In this document: piece after piece, positions 12,775-24,670 of the stretch
How the letters are laid out: every line of letters begins with the position of its first letter
Numbering within the stretch: the first letter of the stretch is position 1
Source: Valencia hispanica
Lineage: Eukaryota; Chordata; Actinopteri; Cyprinodontiformes; Valenciidae
DNA: 64,000 nucleotides
Assembly: GCA_963556495.2 (NCBI GenBank)
Contig: OY747705.1
Location: forward strand, 28,386,501-28,450,500
Direction: 5' to 3'
Notes under the pieces: generated by a model
Told to the model about the DNA's origin: nothing
Seen by the model: the letters and a program-made list of their open reading frames with translations, nothing else
Databases searched by the model: none
Made by a program: the position numbers and the translations under genes

Positions 12775-13060
12775 ATTATCCATCCATCGACTGCCTACTC
12801 TCACCTATCCTTGCCGGGTCACAGGGAAGCTGGTGTCTTTCTCCAGCGGTCATTAGGCAAGAGGAGGGGTTCACTCTGCACAGTTTGCCTGGCCATCATT
12901 GAGCAACACAGAGATACAGGACAGACAACCATGGACCAAAACCTAAAGACAATTTACAATATCTGATCAACCTAACAGTCATGTGTTTGGACTGTGGGAG
13001 GAAGCTAGAGTACCTGGAGAGAACCCCCGTACGCACTGGAAAAACTTGCAAACTCAATGT
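12775..13060 (-). mobile_element. Head-truncated copy of the tRNA-derived SINE found at 23575 and 50380, minus strand
   Basis: The order of blocks is the same as in the full copies: 'tatccatccatcgactgcc' (tail), 'ctccagcggtcattaggca', 'aacagtcatgtgtttggac', 'tgtgggaggaagctagag' and 'aaacttgcaaactcaatgt'. The tRNA-like head expected to the right is missing. Divergence is high, so this is an old copy. Confidence 0.75.
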
Positions 13061-14487
13061 AAAAAGACAGTTTATGGGTATATTATGGCTTTTCACTGAC
13101 CAGTATGTACAACTGTTTCTTGTTTCTCTTACAACATAATAGAAAAACTAAAGTAAATGTTACAGAATTATCATCTTCTCCCTCAGTTGGGTTTCAAACT
13201 CTTAGGCCTTGTCCACACATAGTATCTGAGAATAGTATAAAACACTCTGACATCACTTGTGCCACCTGTGTTTACACTTAGAAACAGCATCATTGGCATT
13301 ATTGGTTGTCCAAGCACTTTTTACTTTTGTTTTTACAAAGCTCAGTGACTGCTCTATGCAGAAGTTAGGAAAGTTATTATGATTGGATAGGAAATGTGCT
13401 TAACAATGCTCTCATTTTGTTACATGTGGCTGGATTTTTTTTTTTGTCTAATAAAGTGGTGAGGAAATTCAGTTTTTTAAACATGCTATGTGTGTACATG
13501 GCCTCATCTAAAATCCTAAGGAGCTTATTGTGTCTCCAAATGATGCTATGAGAAGAATGTGCAACATGGATTGCTCCCTGACGGCAGTTTCATTGCTCCT
13601 GGCTGTCAAAGGAACTCCATGTGTCCTGTTGTTAAAAAAAGACCAAATGTGATAACAGGAAGATAGTCAGCAGTAAAACATGCCTTTTGCTTTACACTTT
13701 GCTTACATAACCTCTCAGGGAGCCTGTGGGATGAGTATGGTTTGTGCAAGCTGAAGTATTTGAATTATTTCAATTTGTCCATGGCTGTTATTAGGCCTAG
13801 AGGGAGAACTGAACGGTTGAGGCTTGTATCGACAGAGCCCTCCATCAGTGTTACAACAGATATTTCTAATGTATTGTACAATATGTAAACTGTCTTAGTT
13901 CTGGTTAGGATGAATGAGTCTTTGTTCCTCCACCCTGCTAGACTGATCTCCTATCTTACATCAACAAAGGAAGTTCCTGTTGAGAAGGCCTCCACCGAAA
14001 GCCATTGTCCCAGGTAGAAATCAGTTTAGATGGAGGACCATTGTTGGGTCACAAGAGACGCCTCAGGTGAAGTGAAAAGACGGATTATAAAGTAAGCGTG
14101 CTCAGTGTTGACTCGCCTTTTGTGTTTTTCATGGGATTTGCATTTTGGAGTCAGCTGGAGCTCGGTGACTCTGTCCTGCTGGACCAGTTTTACTCCCATG
14201 TGCTTTTGTGTCAATCACATTTTATCAGGACGGAAGAAATGGCTGTGAGAAGCTTTTCACAACAGCTCTCTACTCTACCAGCTTAAGAACATTGTTTTCT
14301 CTCGGATAGACAGTTTTTCCTTAGAGAGTCACACAGTTAAAAACAATACTAAAATATTTAAAAGCAGATATTTACACATACTATCTTTTTTTTCTCACTG
14401 TCTGACAATGAATCACACTAATTTATTCTTGTCTTAGATCAGTCAGGATTACATTATTTATTTTTATTTTTACTTTCCTCAAATTTA
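13061..14487. other. Intergenic sequence, possible conserved noncoding block at 13.78-14.25 kb
   Basis: No gene is seen. The part at about 13780-14250 contains a perfect octamer ATTTGCAT (14136-14143) and a SOX-like 'aacaaagg' (about 13963-13970), with no repeat character. It is a candidate regulatory block only. Confidence 0.25.
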
Positions 14488-14945
14488 GAAGTTTACATAC
14501 AGTACACCAAGACTGAGAATTCTATAAACAGTTTGGGAAAGATGATGACATCATGTCTTTCTGAGCTTCTGATAGGTTAACATCATCACATTTGGGATAA
14601 GCTGATGCACATTTGCAGATGTATTTTAAGACAAAAACTCAACCACACTGCTTCCTTATGTGAAATCATGGAAAAACCAAATGAAATCAACCCTGATATC
14701 AGGAGGAGACATGTGGTCTTTAACAAGTCTGGTTCAGCTATTAGTACAATTTCCAGGTGTTCAAAGGTGTCACATTAATCTGTTTGCCAATTAGATACAA
14801 GTATAAACACCTTGGGAAGGTTATGTGTCCCAAAGATGAATATATGAGGAGTAAAATGCAGAAGATTTCGTAAAGATGCCAAAAGCAAAACACACACAAC
14901 AGATAACAGTTTGTAAATACACTCCTGGACAAAGATTCACTTGTG
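14488..14945 (+). mobile_element. Tc1/mariner relic, plus orientation
   Basis: The left end reads 'agaagtttacatacagtac', like the inverted-repeat ends of Sleeping Beauty-type elements. The N-terminal transposase region follows with recognisable 'aagtctggttcagctatta' sequence, then a jump to 'acagtttgtaaatacactc'. The element is deleted and frame-shifted. Confidence 0.6.
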
Positions 14946-15039
14946 GAAACAGTGTTGGGTCTTACTCAAGGAAGCTTGCATTGGCTTTGTTGCCCTTTAC
15001 TGACTTTGTAACTAATTTGGTAGGATTCTTTTACATTTG

Positions 15040-15440
15040 GAAGATTTGTGCCCAAGCTTTAACCTCCTGGCAGATGTCTCAAGAGGCAGCCTCAGTATTT
15101 CCACACAATGTCCTTTCCTCATAATGCCACCTAGTTTGAGAACTATACCACTTCCTGCTGCAACAAAGCAACCCCACATGATGCTGCCACCACTGTACTA
15201 TATAGTTGGGATGGTGTTCCCAGGCTTGAAAGCTTCTCCTTTTTTCCTCCAAATGTAACTATGTTCATTTTAGCCTTATCAGACTACAAAGCATGCCTCT
15301 AAGATGTTGCTTTTGGAGAAATTAGACGTTTCCTCTCTGAGTAACCCCTCAGCCCATTTTAGAAGAGGACTGGTTTCACTGTGGATAAAGACACGTTCTT
15401 ACCATCTCCACAAAATGTTTTGCTTTTCTTCTGGGCTTGA
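15040..15440 (-). mobile_element. Tc1/mariner relic, minus orientation
   Basis: On the plus strand it reads 'cctcataatgccacctagt', 'accccacatgatgctgcca' and 'ttgggatggtgttcccagg' followed by 'tttttcctccaaatgtaac'. This is the complement of the Tc1 transposase core. It abuts a plus-oriented relic, so the locus is a composite of two insertions or an inverted rearrangement. Confidence 0.6.
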
Positions 15441-18240
15441 TACAGCTATGTTGGACCAAAATATCTTTATCGCTGGAACACTGAATATTTCTTTCTCCTG
15501 GTTGGAATACATAAGCAATTGTGTGTTGATCCATTAACACCCAGGACTCAATAACCATCACATTTTTTCTCATTTTGTAATGGGGTTTGGTTAGTAGGGA
15601 CAAACTGTAACACATATGCAACATACAATATTCACTTACTGACCTTTTTTCAGCAGTTTTAATGTTGTGTATTATTGTGTTGTACTTAATCACCAAAAAG
15701 GAAACTATTTAACATTTTATAAGGAAACACAAACCGGCTGTCCTCAGCTTTAAGTATTTTCCATTTGTTGTTCAGGGTTGTGCAGTGTGGGAGGTCTCTG
15801 GTTTACTACTTTCTTCACGCAACACACACACTGCAACACATTAAGTTGGTTCAAGTCAAATGCTAGCGGTGCCAAGGTAAATACTCTCCTATCAGCTTTG
15901 CATGAAAAAGCTCAGGAGATGTGATTTAATGTCGCTAAGTTTCTCCCTTATCAGAAAGAGCTGGGAGCCTTTTGTAGAAAGTTTTCTGAAAGTCAGGGTG
16001 GATGTGTGCAGTAGAATAAGCACAGGAAAAAGCATCACATGAGAATAAAACGGCAGCTGGAGGCCTGGAGGGAGTCTTGAAATGTACGCTGTAATTGAAA
16101 GTGGATCTAAAGTGAAGGAAAAGAAGCTGGGAGCATCTCCCAGACATGATGTCCTCTTGTTTATGGGGCACTTTGACTTCCTTGATTTATCTTCTGGATC
16201 TCCCTGCGAGGGTCCACTCAGACGAAAACGCCCCAAGTGGTGTTTCACTCTAACATGACCCTTTCACTATCATCAAAAATATTTAGAAGTAGCTTTTTCC
16301 TCTCAAAACAAGATGGTTTAATGTCTTTGTTTATATTTTCTTTAAGATTTTCAACTGCTGATTTTTATTTGCAACATTTTCTGGCAGCTTGCAGTTAGAG
16401 AGGAGGTTGTGAGGTTCTCTATCAGTGGGGAGAGTAAGTGAACAGAGCTTCCTCGTTGCATACACCTTTCACTTTGGATGAGCAGAACGCAGCAGTGTTC
16501 GTTTTGCCATTGAAACCATGCTCTAAGGGAAGGGGATCTAAACACTGCCTCTCTGATTTAGAAGTTGGATCCTGGCAAAGCTGGATGGCTTGTCTGGCTG
16601 CTGTTGAAGGAGGAAGGGGGGAAGGGGGGAAGGGGGGGGAGAAAGACGCTGCCAAGGAACCAAAGGGCACTAACTGCTGCAGCGCCAAACACCAGAATAA
16701 GACAGGACTGAGTGGATTTGTGCAGCTGCTTTAATCATGTACAAAATGTTTCACTACAAATCCAACATATGAAGAAAAAGAGTAAAAAAAGTTTTCAAGC
16801 TAAGAAGCTTGCACCTGTTGTATGCTTTTAACTGCAAATTCCAATTTAACTATTTTTTTAAATGTGTTAAGAACTGTTTTCAGCAGACATGTAGGCTATT
16901 AGTACTTTAGGAGACTTAGCAGAAAATGTTTTGTTTGTGCCATTTTTGGATATACTTTTAGGATATTCTTGTACATCGCTTTTTTTGTGCACACTTAAAG
17001 TCTGCTTATTAAAAAAGTCCAAAGCCTGACCAGAAAATATAATGCTACTGAACTGAAATTTCTTTTTTCTGCAACATTTGTCTTCAAAACGCTGCTTGCA
17101 TTTGCATAGTTATGTATCTGTGGGTGATTCAATTGTGTCAGAGTAATTTTATTATATATCTCAGGATATGAATTGAACTGTTTTTGTCTTGTGAAGTGCC
17201 TTAAATTAAATGAACTTATTTTCCTAATGAATGAAATGTAAAGATAAACCTTAAATTGATGCATTCACAAAAGTGGCATCCGTATCTGAAAACCAAATTC
17301 AGAGACAGATGCAAAAACCAGAACTTGTTCACCTCTTCCTGCGGTTTATCGCCTTTGGTCCTGAGCTGAATTTCCTTATTGCCCCTGGCGTTAACTTATG
17401 TAGCCGAGCAGAAACTGGTAACCAACTGAGCGAAACCTCCCCTGGGCTTGCTGACACATGCACATGGTGTTCTATTTTTTTGTTTCGTCGTCATCGATCT
17501 TATTTCAGGCCATTAACATGTCAGATTTTTTTGGCATAGTGTTAAAGTGCATTAAGTGGGATGATGGGATAATGTGACACCAGTTCACATCAGAGCTCTA
17601 TCATCTACTGGAACCTGCTCTAGAACTGGTTCAACAACAAAGAGGAAGACTATTGTTCACATGCAGATAATCTCTTCCTCAGTTTCTCCTCCTCAGTCTC
17701 TGTCTTTTATTCATCTATCTGTGGCCCTCGGCCGAACAGAGCATTTAACAAACTCCTCTTTAGTTCACTTGCAGTGTGAACTAAAACACCCGGCGACAAC
17801 TGGCTTTTCCCTCCAGTCTGATGATAAATCATTAAGTATTTTTGCTCTATCTTAAAGTGACCTGCCCGATCTGAGCCACTACACTCATCCTTTTGTGTAT
17901 CACGACCAGAGTGGGACTCTAGGGGCAGTTTTAGGAATATGAGGTGAGATGCTGGTCAAAGAGGGGCCACATGGCAGCTTCTCTCCTCATTCATTCTGAT
18001 CTGTGCTAGTTTTTCTGCCTCTGTATGTGAATATGTGCACGATGAAGGATGGGGTGCGCGAGTGTGTTAATACAGCATATGTCTGCTTCATTAGTTTTGT
18101 ATAAGCCTCTGCGCCGGGCTCTGAATGAGGAGGGAGGATGACACACGTCAGCCCCAGACATGGACAGATGCTGCTGACACATCCGAGCAGCATCTCTCTA
18201 TTGTATTATTCATCCTCGGTGTCACATCCCATCCGCGGTG
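15441..18240. other. Intergenic sequence with no recognised gene
   Basis: No exon with both splice signals and a recognisable domain was found. A G-rich stretch at about 16607-16641 has several runs of five or more G separated by AA. Blocks at 15.9-16.25 and 16.4-16.7 kb are relatively GC-rich and look non-repetitive. Confidence 0.3.
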
Positions 18241-18269
18241 GTCAACCGAAAACTGGCTCAACAGAATAA

Positions 18270-18571
18270 AAAACCCTACCCCCACACACACACACACACG
18301 CACATACTTATGTTGACATTGTATTGACTTCCATTGATTTTACTATGCCTAACCCAGACACTTTCCCTAAACCTAACCATTAGTGATACATGCCTAACCC
18401 TAACCTTAACCTAAACCTAATTCACACCATACCTCTAAACCTAACTTGTAGAGTTTAATAGCTTGTTAAACATTGTGGGGACCAGGCAAAATGTCCTCAC
18501 AACTACAAATGTCCACACAATGCTGGTGGTCTGTCAAAGGTTGGTCCACACAAGTATAGCTATACATGTGT

Positions 18572-18629
<58 letters not shown>
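18270..18629. repeat. Dispersed repeat with telomere-like CCTAA(C) units and a terminal (CA)n tract
   Basis: 18340-18445 contains many variants of CCTAACC and CCTAAAC. It is followed by 'attgtggggaccaggcaaa' and 'tgtcctcacaactacaaat', a combination that recurs in fish genomes. A pure CA microsatellite closes the block at 18572-18629. The dispersed-repeat interpretation is more likely than a true chromosome-end remnant. Confidence 0.65.
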
Positions 18630-18631
<2 letters not shown>

Positions 18632-19489
18632 ACTTTCATGCATTTGGCTTATTTTCATAATTCAGTTTGGTTTGACTTCCTGCAGAGTGTCTATAAGCCA
18701 GAGGGCAGGCTTACATCTGTCACACTCCAGATTTAAACCAGCCTGTGGATGGTGTTTGAAGTTAAGTAATCTTCACTGGCAATGTAAAGAGTATTTGGTT
18801 TTTTTGCTGTTTGTGCGTGTACTTGTCATTGCATATGTAGGACCTTTTCTGCTATATTATTAACCTTCTTGAAGACTGATGGACCTCAAGGGGAATAAAG
18901 CCTGGTCTTAATGTGACGAACCCCAATTTTAGGGTTACGCAAAAAGTCAATCCAAATTCCTAATATTGGTGGAAAAAACGAGCTTGTGTTTATTGTGCAG
19001 TCTTACTCTTGACCATCAGCATTGTGTGGACATTTGTTGAGATATTTTCTCTCAGAGAGAAAGAGAGAGAGAGCGAGAGAGTCTTTGTAGTGCACGATTT
19101 GAAGTATGCCAGGCTTGCCTGGAATGTCCGCTGGCTCGGCTCTGGTCGGCCCACAGTCTTTGCTCATCGCCATCAGTTATCGGTCGTAGCCTTTGTGTGC
19201 TGTTCCCCTGAATGAAACCGTCCTCGTGTGGACTTTGTGACATCACTGAGTATCACAATGGCTGTTCTTAAAAAGAAAGCACCGATTTCAGACGCTTCCC
19301 CCTCTCTTTGTTTGAAAAGGAAGAAAAGCATGATTTTGAAAATATTTTTTTCTGACACAGACACAACCATGCAGTCATTCTTTCTGTCAAAAACAAGTGC
19401 AACACAGATTATAAGTGTCTTGCAAATGGAGACATACAATTTTATCAACTCTTCTGTGCAAAACATCTCAAGCTCAGTCAAATTAGATG

Positions 19490-20035
19490 AAAAGCTTCTG
19501 TGAAAAGCACTTTTCAAGCATTGTCAAAGATTCCCAATTCCCTTCAGGTTTGGACTTTGAATGGGTCGATCCTAATACATTAATATGCTTTGATCCAAAC
19601 CCTGCCATTGTTGCTCTGTGTTTAAGGTTGTCCATCTGGACGGAGCACCTGAGCCCCAGCCTCAAGTCTTTAACAGCCTCTAACAGGTTTTCCTCTTGGA
19701 CTGTTCTGTTTTGAGCTCCATTAATCCTCCTCTTTTATTAACTTTCACTAACTACAAACTGGGATTTTTCTTATGAGTTATGAGTCTTTTTTCTTCAACT
19801 TTTCCAGATTTGTGACACTGAATAGATGTCCTGTCAACAGATTCTGCAACCTGAGCAGTGAAACTTACTATGGCCCACTTGGCTGCTTGTCGTGATTTAA
19901 CGATTTTCTTGCCCCATCTGTCAATTCAGATGGACAGGCATGTCTTGGTAGGTTTGCTGTTGTTCCATACTCTTTTAGACCCTCTAGCAATATTTTAAAG
20001 TGTTCCTGGTCAATATTTTTGATATAGAAATTCAC
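19490..20035 (-). mobile_element. Tc1/mariner relic, minus orientation, internally deleted
   Basis: Blocks 'cagcctcaagtctttaaca', 'cctctaacaggttttcctc', 'atgtcctgtcaacagattc' and 'ggcatgtcttggtaggttt' follow the order of a Tc1-like transposase read on the minus strand. The middle, which would include the first catalytic Asp region, is deleted around 19740-19800. Confidence 0.65.
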
Positions 20036-20832
20036 ATTCCAGGGTTACTTGTAGAGTACCATAGGATTAAGTGCCTGGACCATTTCTTTTTACTATACAT
20101 ATGATGCCATTTGGTAAAAATATAAGACAGTATGGGATACAGTGGAACAAAAAAGTATTTAGCAGCCACCGATTATGCAAGTTGTCCCATTTAAAAAGAT
20201 GTGAGAGGTCTGTAATTGTCATAATAGGTACACTTCAACTGTAGGAGTCAGAATGTAAAAGAAAAACAACAGAAAACCCAAATAATATCACATTGTATGA
20301 TTTTTAAAGAATTTATTTGTATAATGATGCAGAAAATAAGAATTTGGTCAGTAACACATGTTCTCCTCAATACTGTGTAAGGTAATCTTGGTTGGCAATG
20401 ACAGAGGTCAAATGTTTTCTGTAGGTCTTCACCAGGTTTTTAATCCATGGATTTTAATCCATGACGAAGTGTGTTACTAATATTAACCTTTGTTACAGTG
20501 ATCCCAGCTCTCTTCAGGTCATTGACCAGTTCCCCTGTTTAGTTCTAGGCTTTTTCCTAGTAATGGTCTGTTTGAAGCTGAAGTGCCAGCGCGTCTGTCA
20601 AAAAACCCAAAACAGTGGTTCAGAGGCACTGTGTCGATGCTTGAGTTGTCTGAGCAGAGTCATGTGATCAATGACGTCCGAAGCCCCGTTTGCTACGTCA
20701 CTGCTTGGGTAACTGATTAAATGGTTCAAAAAGACCTGAATCACTTGCTTAATCTGTGATGTGATTTGGAGGTGAGTAGGAACCACTAGCGAATAACTGA
20801 GAGATCTAGAGAACAAGTGAGTGATCGGGGGT

Positions 20833-20935
20833 CATGTAGGGTAGCAGTAGAGTGGGTGACCTATGCAGAGGCTGTAGTCTTCAACATAGCTGTCCTGGGT
20901 TTGATTAGTGTTCCCTTTTTATGTTGTTTTCATAT
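20833..20935 (+). mobile_element. SINE fragment with tRNA-like promoter
   Basis: It contains 'gtagcagtagagtgggtga' (A-box-like), 'cctatgcagaggctgtagt' and 'cctgggtttgattagtgtt' (decayed B box). This order is known from a common teleost tRNA-derived SINE. It sits inside the insertion that splits the Tc1 element at 20143-22077. Confidence 0.5.
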
Positions 20936-21323
20936 GTATGTCAGCCAAAACCAACAAAAAAATAAATATAGTTTTTTTTTACTCCAGTATACTTACAAAC
21001 AGTAAATGAGCTGTATGTAAGAAATGTATTTCAATTAATCATAAAATGGCCCTGCTATGTCACTAGACATGAAGAAATCATGTTCATTTCAAATACTATC
21101 ACTGACATCAGTAGTACGACCAGGATATTGTCATCTGCCACAGTTAAAGGGTAAGTGAAGTTGCAGCCCTCAACTGATGTTGATGTTGTCATCTTGTGTT
21201 TTGGCCTGAAGCGCCACCCTCCACCTATCTACCAATGACGAAGTCAGTAGTGTTTCGGCATCGGGGTTGCCAGCTCTGCTCTAGTTACTACTGCTGCAGC
21301 TAGAAAAGTGTTTCGGATAAAAA

Positions 21324-21493
21324 ATGTCTAACGTTACCACACCTAAAAGACATTATCATTCAGAAAAACATTGTCACAAAGTCAGAAACAAAACAAGGAT
21401 TTGTATAGGAGATGCCTTTGCAAGATGGAGACGACTGGAAACAGAGAAGAATTTGAAGACAGAAGTCAACGTTGCTAATTTTCTCCTGGACAG
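21324..21493 (+). CDS. Exon-like 57-residue ORF inside nested transposon DNA, unidentified
   Basis: ATG at 21324 opens a frame of 56 complete codons plus two bases, ending at a good donor (GACAG|gtaagattc, 21493/21494). It is preceded by GC-rich leader-like sequence. The peptide starts MSNVTTPKRHYHSEKHCHKV, is strongly basic, and ends with a tryptophan/leucine-rich stretch (ARWRRLETEKNLKTE, then VANFLLDR). The look is that of a first coding exon of a transposon-encoded or transposon-derived protein with a DNA-binding N-terminus. No downstream exon was identified before the flanking Tc1 sequence resumes near 21695, so it is probably a fragment. The family is not recognised with certainty. Confidence 0.35.
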
Positions 21494-22077
21494 GTAAGAT
21501 TCATCTATGTTTGGCTAACTTCTATTTAAAGTAAATGGACATTTCAAATATTCATGACAGTCTAACAAAGTTATGCATGTTTGTGCAAGGTAACATTACG
21601 TCAGCGCATATGGAGGAGGAGGGTTATCGAATTGAAAAGGTAAGGAATTGTTTGGGAAATAAAAACGGCAAGTCGTCATTGCTAACATTAGCGGGCTCTC
21701 TGGTCTGACCATAGTGAAGGTTGGAGTCTTGACTGTTTGAAGGTGTGGACAGGTGTCTTTTATACAGATAACTAGTTTAAAAAGGTGCCATCATTACAAG
21801 TAACAAGTGGAGGATAGAAGAGCTTCTTAAGGGAGAAGTAACAGGTCTGTGAGGGACAGAATTCTTGCTTGTTTCTAGGTGCTAAATACTTATATTATGC
21901 ACTATTAGACAAATAAATTCTTTTAAAATCATACAATGTGATTTCATGACATTTTCTTTCACATTCTGTCTCTCAGTTAAAGGGCAACTATAATGAAAAT
22001 GACAGACCTCTCATCTTTTTAAATGGGACAACTTGCACATTCGGTGGCTGCCAAATAAATGTTTTGCCCCACTGTAC

Positions 22078-23459
22078 ATTTCCAGTTATGCCGTCTGTAT
22101 GATTGAATAGGCATTATGTGTAAAGTGCCCTAGAGCATAGAGACTGTATATAGAGCTTGAGAGGTCACGTGCTCTGCATTTTTTCAGCCTTTCTGTTGAT
22201 TTGTCAAAGCTTCTCTTGACTTTCATGCACCTCTTCTGTTCTGTGTCAGATCTTTGCTGATTTCTTCAGATACTGTTCTTTTGGCCGAGATAGCGTTTTA
22301 GGCAACACTTCTTTTATCATTCACTTGTCCAATTTTCTTAAAATTTCAAGCAGTCAAGGAAAACAAGATCTTCACTGATTAAGACCTTTCTTGTTTAAAA
22401 TATACATTCATTACAGACTGTGTAAAACAAATGCATTGTGCTAAAATAGATATTGTCTATTTCTAGGGGCTTGTTACGTTAACGTTTATCTTTCACTGTC
22501 TCTGTTTCTGAGTAAGACTGCAGTGAGGACCTCTGACTCAAAGAAAGAGCATGTGGAGAACCGGGACCTCTGTGATAAGAGGGAAAGAGCAAGAGAGAGA
22601 GAGGGCTTTGAGGCTTGCCATGACTCAGACCCTGAAATAGCTGTTTACACAATGCGATAATTACCCCGTAAACTGCAGAGAGGATAGCAGAGAATCCGAG
22701 TGTTTTGGTTCTGGAAGATGCACAACAGATTTGACAATCGAGCTGATGCTTCAGAGTTCATCTTTGTATTTGCTGCCTTGCAGTTGAACTCAGCTTCACA
22801 AAACCAAACAAATATACCACTGTTAGCCTCAAGGTTCAAACTGGAAGTTGCTACAATAACAATGTAAAAAGAGTAATCCTATTTCCAACAAATATACTTC
22901 AACTTAATATACTTCAGGAGTTACATTTTTGTAACGTTTAATTCCTTAGTCCATTGCATTTCAGAAGATTAATTAATCGTTTGCCCCACATATTCTGCAA
23001 CGATTTAATTTATACAAGCTTTTGATATTTATCCTTTGCATTCTGTTGTTTCTTTCCCAGCTTTATGTCTCAACCGAAAGTAAAAAGAGTCTGCCATTTA
23101 GGCCCGAAGTGTGAGCCCAGACACTATTAGAAACTCAGTTGACATTTTTTATGATTTCCACTTCAATCACGGAGTTCAAGAACATTTCTTTCTTCACTGT
23201 AATTTGTCAGACCAAGATTCATCTTACCGCTAGTGCTTCATCAGATACAGGTCAGTATATTTTTCTTACCGTCAACGAGACTTTTTCCATAACTTCTCCA
23301 CTTGAGCTAACAATTCGATTCCTAATTTATAGCTTTAACCCACACTTTTCACACTGTTATAAAAGCACTGGAATCACTTCAGCTCTTTGGGAATCACCTT
23401 GCTGGTGCTGTTTATGTTTCAAATGGTTTCATCTTTGCCATTTTTTTATAGCTATAAAT
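22078..23459. other. Intergenic sequence with no recognised gene
   Basis: A GA-rich purine tract lies at about 22535-22605. The following 22600-22760 segment has no repeat character. No ORF with domain content was seen; the long frame starting at 23139 is open by chance and runs into repeats. Confidence 0.3.
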
Positions 23460-24670
23460 TGCTTGGTGTCCATGCTTAAACTTGGCTTTTTAGTCATCCA
23501 TTCCAAAACCAGTTTTGATGTTTCTTTGGGATCCCGTGAATCAAACATCTGGTTTTGTCCACGTTTTAACCATCAATCCATCCATCCATTTTCTGTACCT
23601 GTCCATCTTATGCAGGGTTGTGGAAGGGCTGGTGCCTATCTCCAGCAGTCACGAGTCGAAAGGCGGGGTAGACCCTGGACAGGTCGCCAGTCCATCGCAG
23701 GGTAACAGAGACATTCAGGACAAACAACCATGCAAGCAATCTAAGGGCAATTTAGAGAAACCAATTCACCTAATTCATGTTTTTGGACTGTGGGAGCAAG
23801 CCGGAGTACACGGAGAGAACCCACAGGAATAACATGCAAACTCCATGCAGAAAGACCTCAGGCCTGGATTTGAACCCAGGGCCGTCTTGCTGCAAGGCAA
23901 CAGTGCTACCAACTGCGTAGCCCGTTTTAACCATCTTCTATTTATTTAAAGTTATATATAGGAAATCAACAGGTCTTCATTGTTCCATCAACTTTGTGCA
24001 ATGCACCAGAGGCAACAAAACGGGCCCTCTGCATGATGCTAGCACCACCATGGTTGACCATTGCTACAGTGTTCCGTTTGAGAACCTCAGCCGGACTCCT
24101 CCAAAATCAGCTTTTGTTAATATGGCCAAATAGCTCAATCTTTGTCTTGTCTGACCATAAATCTTTTTTTATGAAAACATCTGACTTGTCCAACTTTGAA
24201 GGTGTTGATTTTGGTCCACAGGGTTCTTTCTTAATCAGGACCTTCTCAGTCCACGGTGAGGTAAAAAATCCTTTCACTGTAGACAACAACACTAGTGTTC
24301 AAAGCACATGATGTTCAAGCTTCTTGGACAATTTCCCTCCATTATATGTGACAGTTTGGGCCAGATTGTTAGAAATAAATAATTGTTTATGCAGGAGAAA
24401 GATTCCCAACATAAAAGCTGGTTCTGAAATGGATAACATAAACAATTGTAATCACCTTCGCAAATCCTTCAACTTTACCTATAACTTGTGTTGAAAAGAG
24501 AGAATGTATAATAAATGTAAGCTTGCACACCTAACTCCAGTTCTTCAAAATCACTAAGGTTGTATGATGTGTAATTTTTCCACCCTGTAAAAAATAGCAC
24601 TTCATAAAAAGCCCTGAATTAATGACATTAATGCCAATAAGGGGTGAATGTAAACTTCTCATTTCAGCTG
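23460..24670 (-). mobile_element. Tc1/mariner relic, minus orientation, split by a SINE
   Basis: The left part ends with 'atctggttttgtccacgtt' and 'ttaaccatc'. After the SINE it resumes with 'ttctatttatttaaagtta', then 'ctctgcatgatgctagcac' and 'atatggccaaatagctcaa', with a terminal-repeat-like 'gaatgtaaacttctc' at about 24646-24660. Many indels are present. The left boundary is uncertain. Confidence 0.6.
23575..23922 (-). mobile_element. Full-length tRNA-derived SINE with 13-bp target-site duplication, minus strand
   Basis: On the minus strand the head begins near 23922 with a tRNA-like region. It has an A box around 'acgcagttggtagcactgt', 'tgccttgcagcaagacggc' and a B-box-like 'gggttcaaatcc'. 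The tail ends in 'tggatggatggatt'. It is flanked on both sides by the same 13 bases, cgttttaaccatc, at 23562-23574 and 23923-23935. Its 348 bp match the copy at 50380-50733 closely in length and order. Confidence 0.85.

Larger units (their letters stand above)
20143..22077 (-). mobile_element. Tc1/mariner element interrupted by about 1.1 kb of later insertions
   Basis: The two ends are inverted repeats: 'cagtggaacaaaaaagtat' at the left and 'atgttttgccccactgta' at the right, with matching inner arms near 20180-20240 and 21985-22060. The left arm continues to about 20570 and includes 'agtgtgttactaatattaa' and 'tcccagctctcttcaggtc'. The right arm resumes near 21695 with 'ccatagtgaaggttggagt' and 'tgtggacaggtgtctttta'. 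The sequence between is foreign and includes a SINE fragment and an exon-like ORF. Confidence 0.65.

Noticed and set aside
23139..23705. 188-codon plus-strand ORF
   Set aside because: It crosses unique DNA, a Tc1 relic and a SINE read in antisense, so it cannot be a conserved protein.
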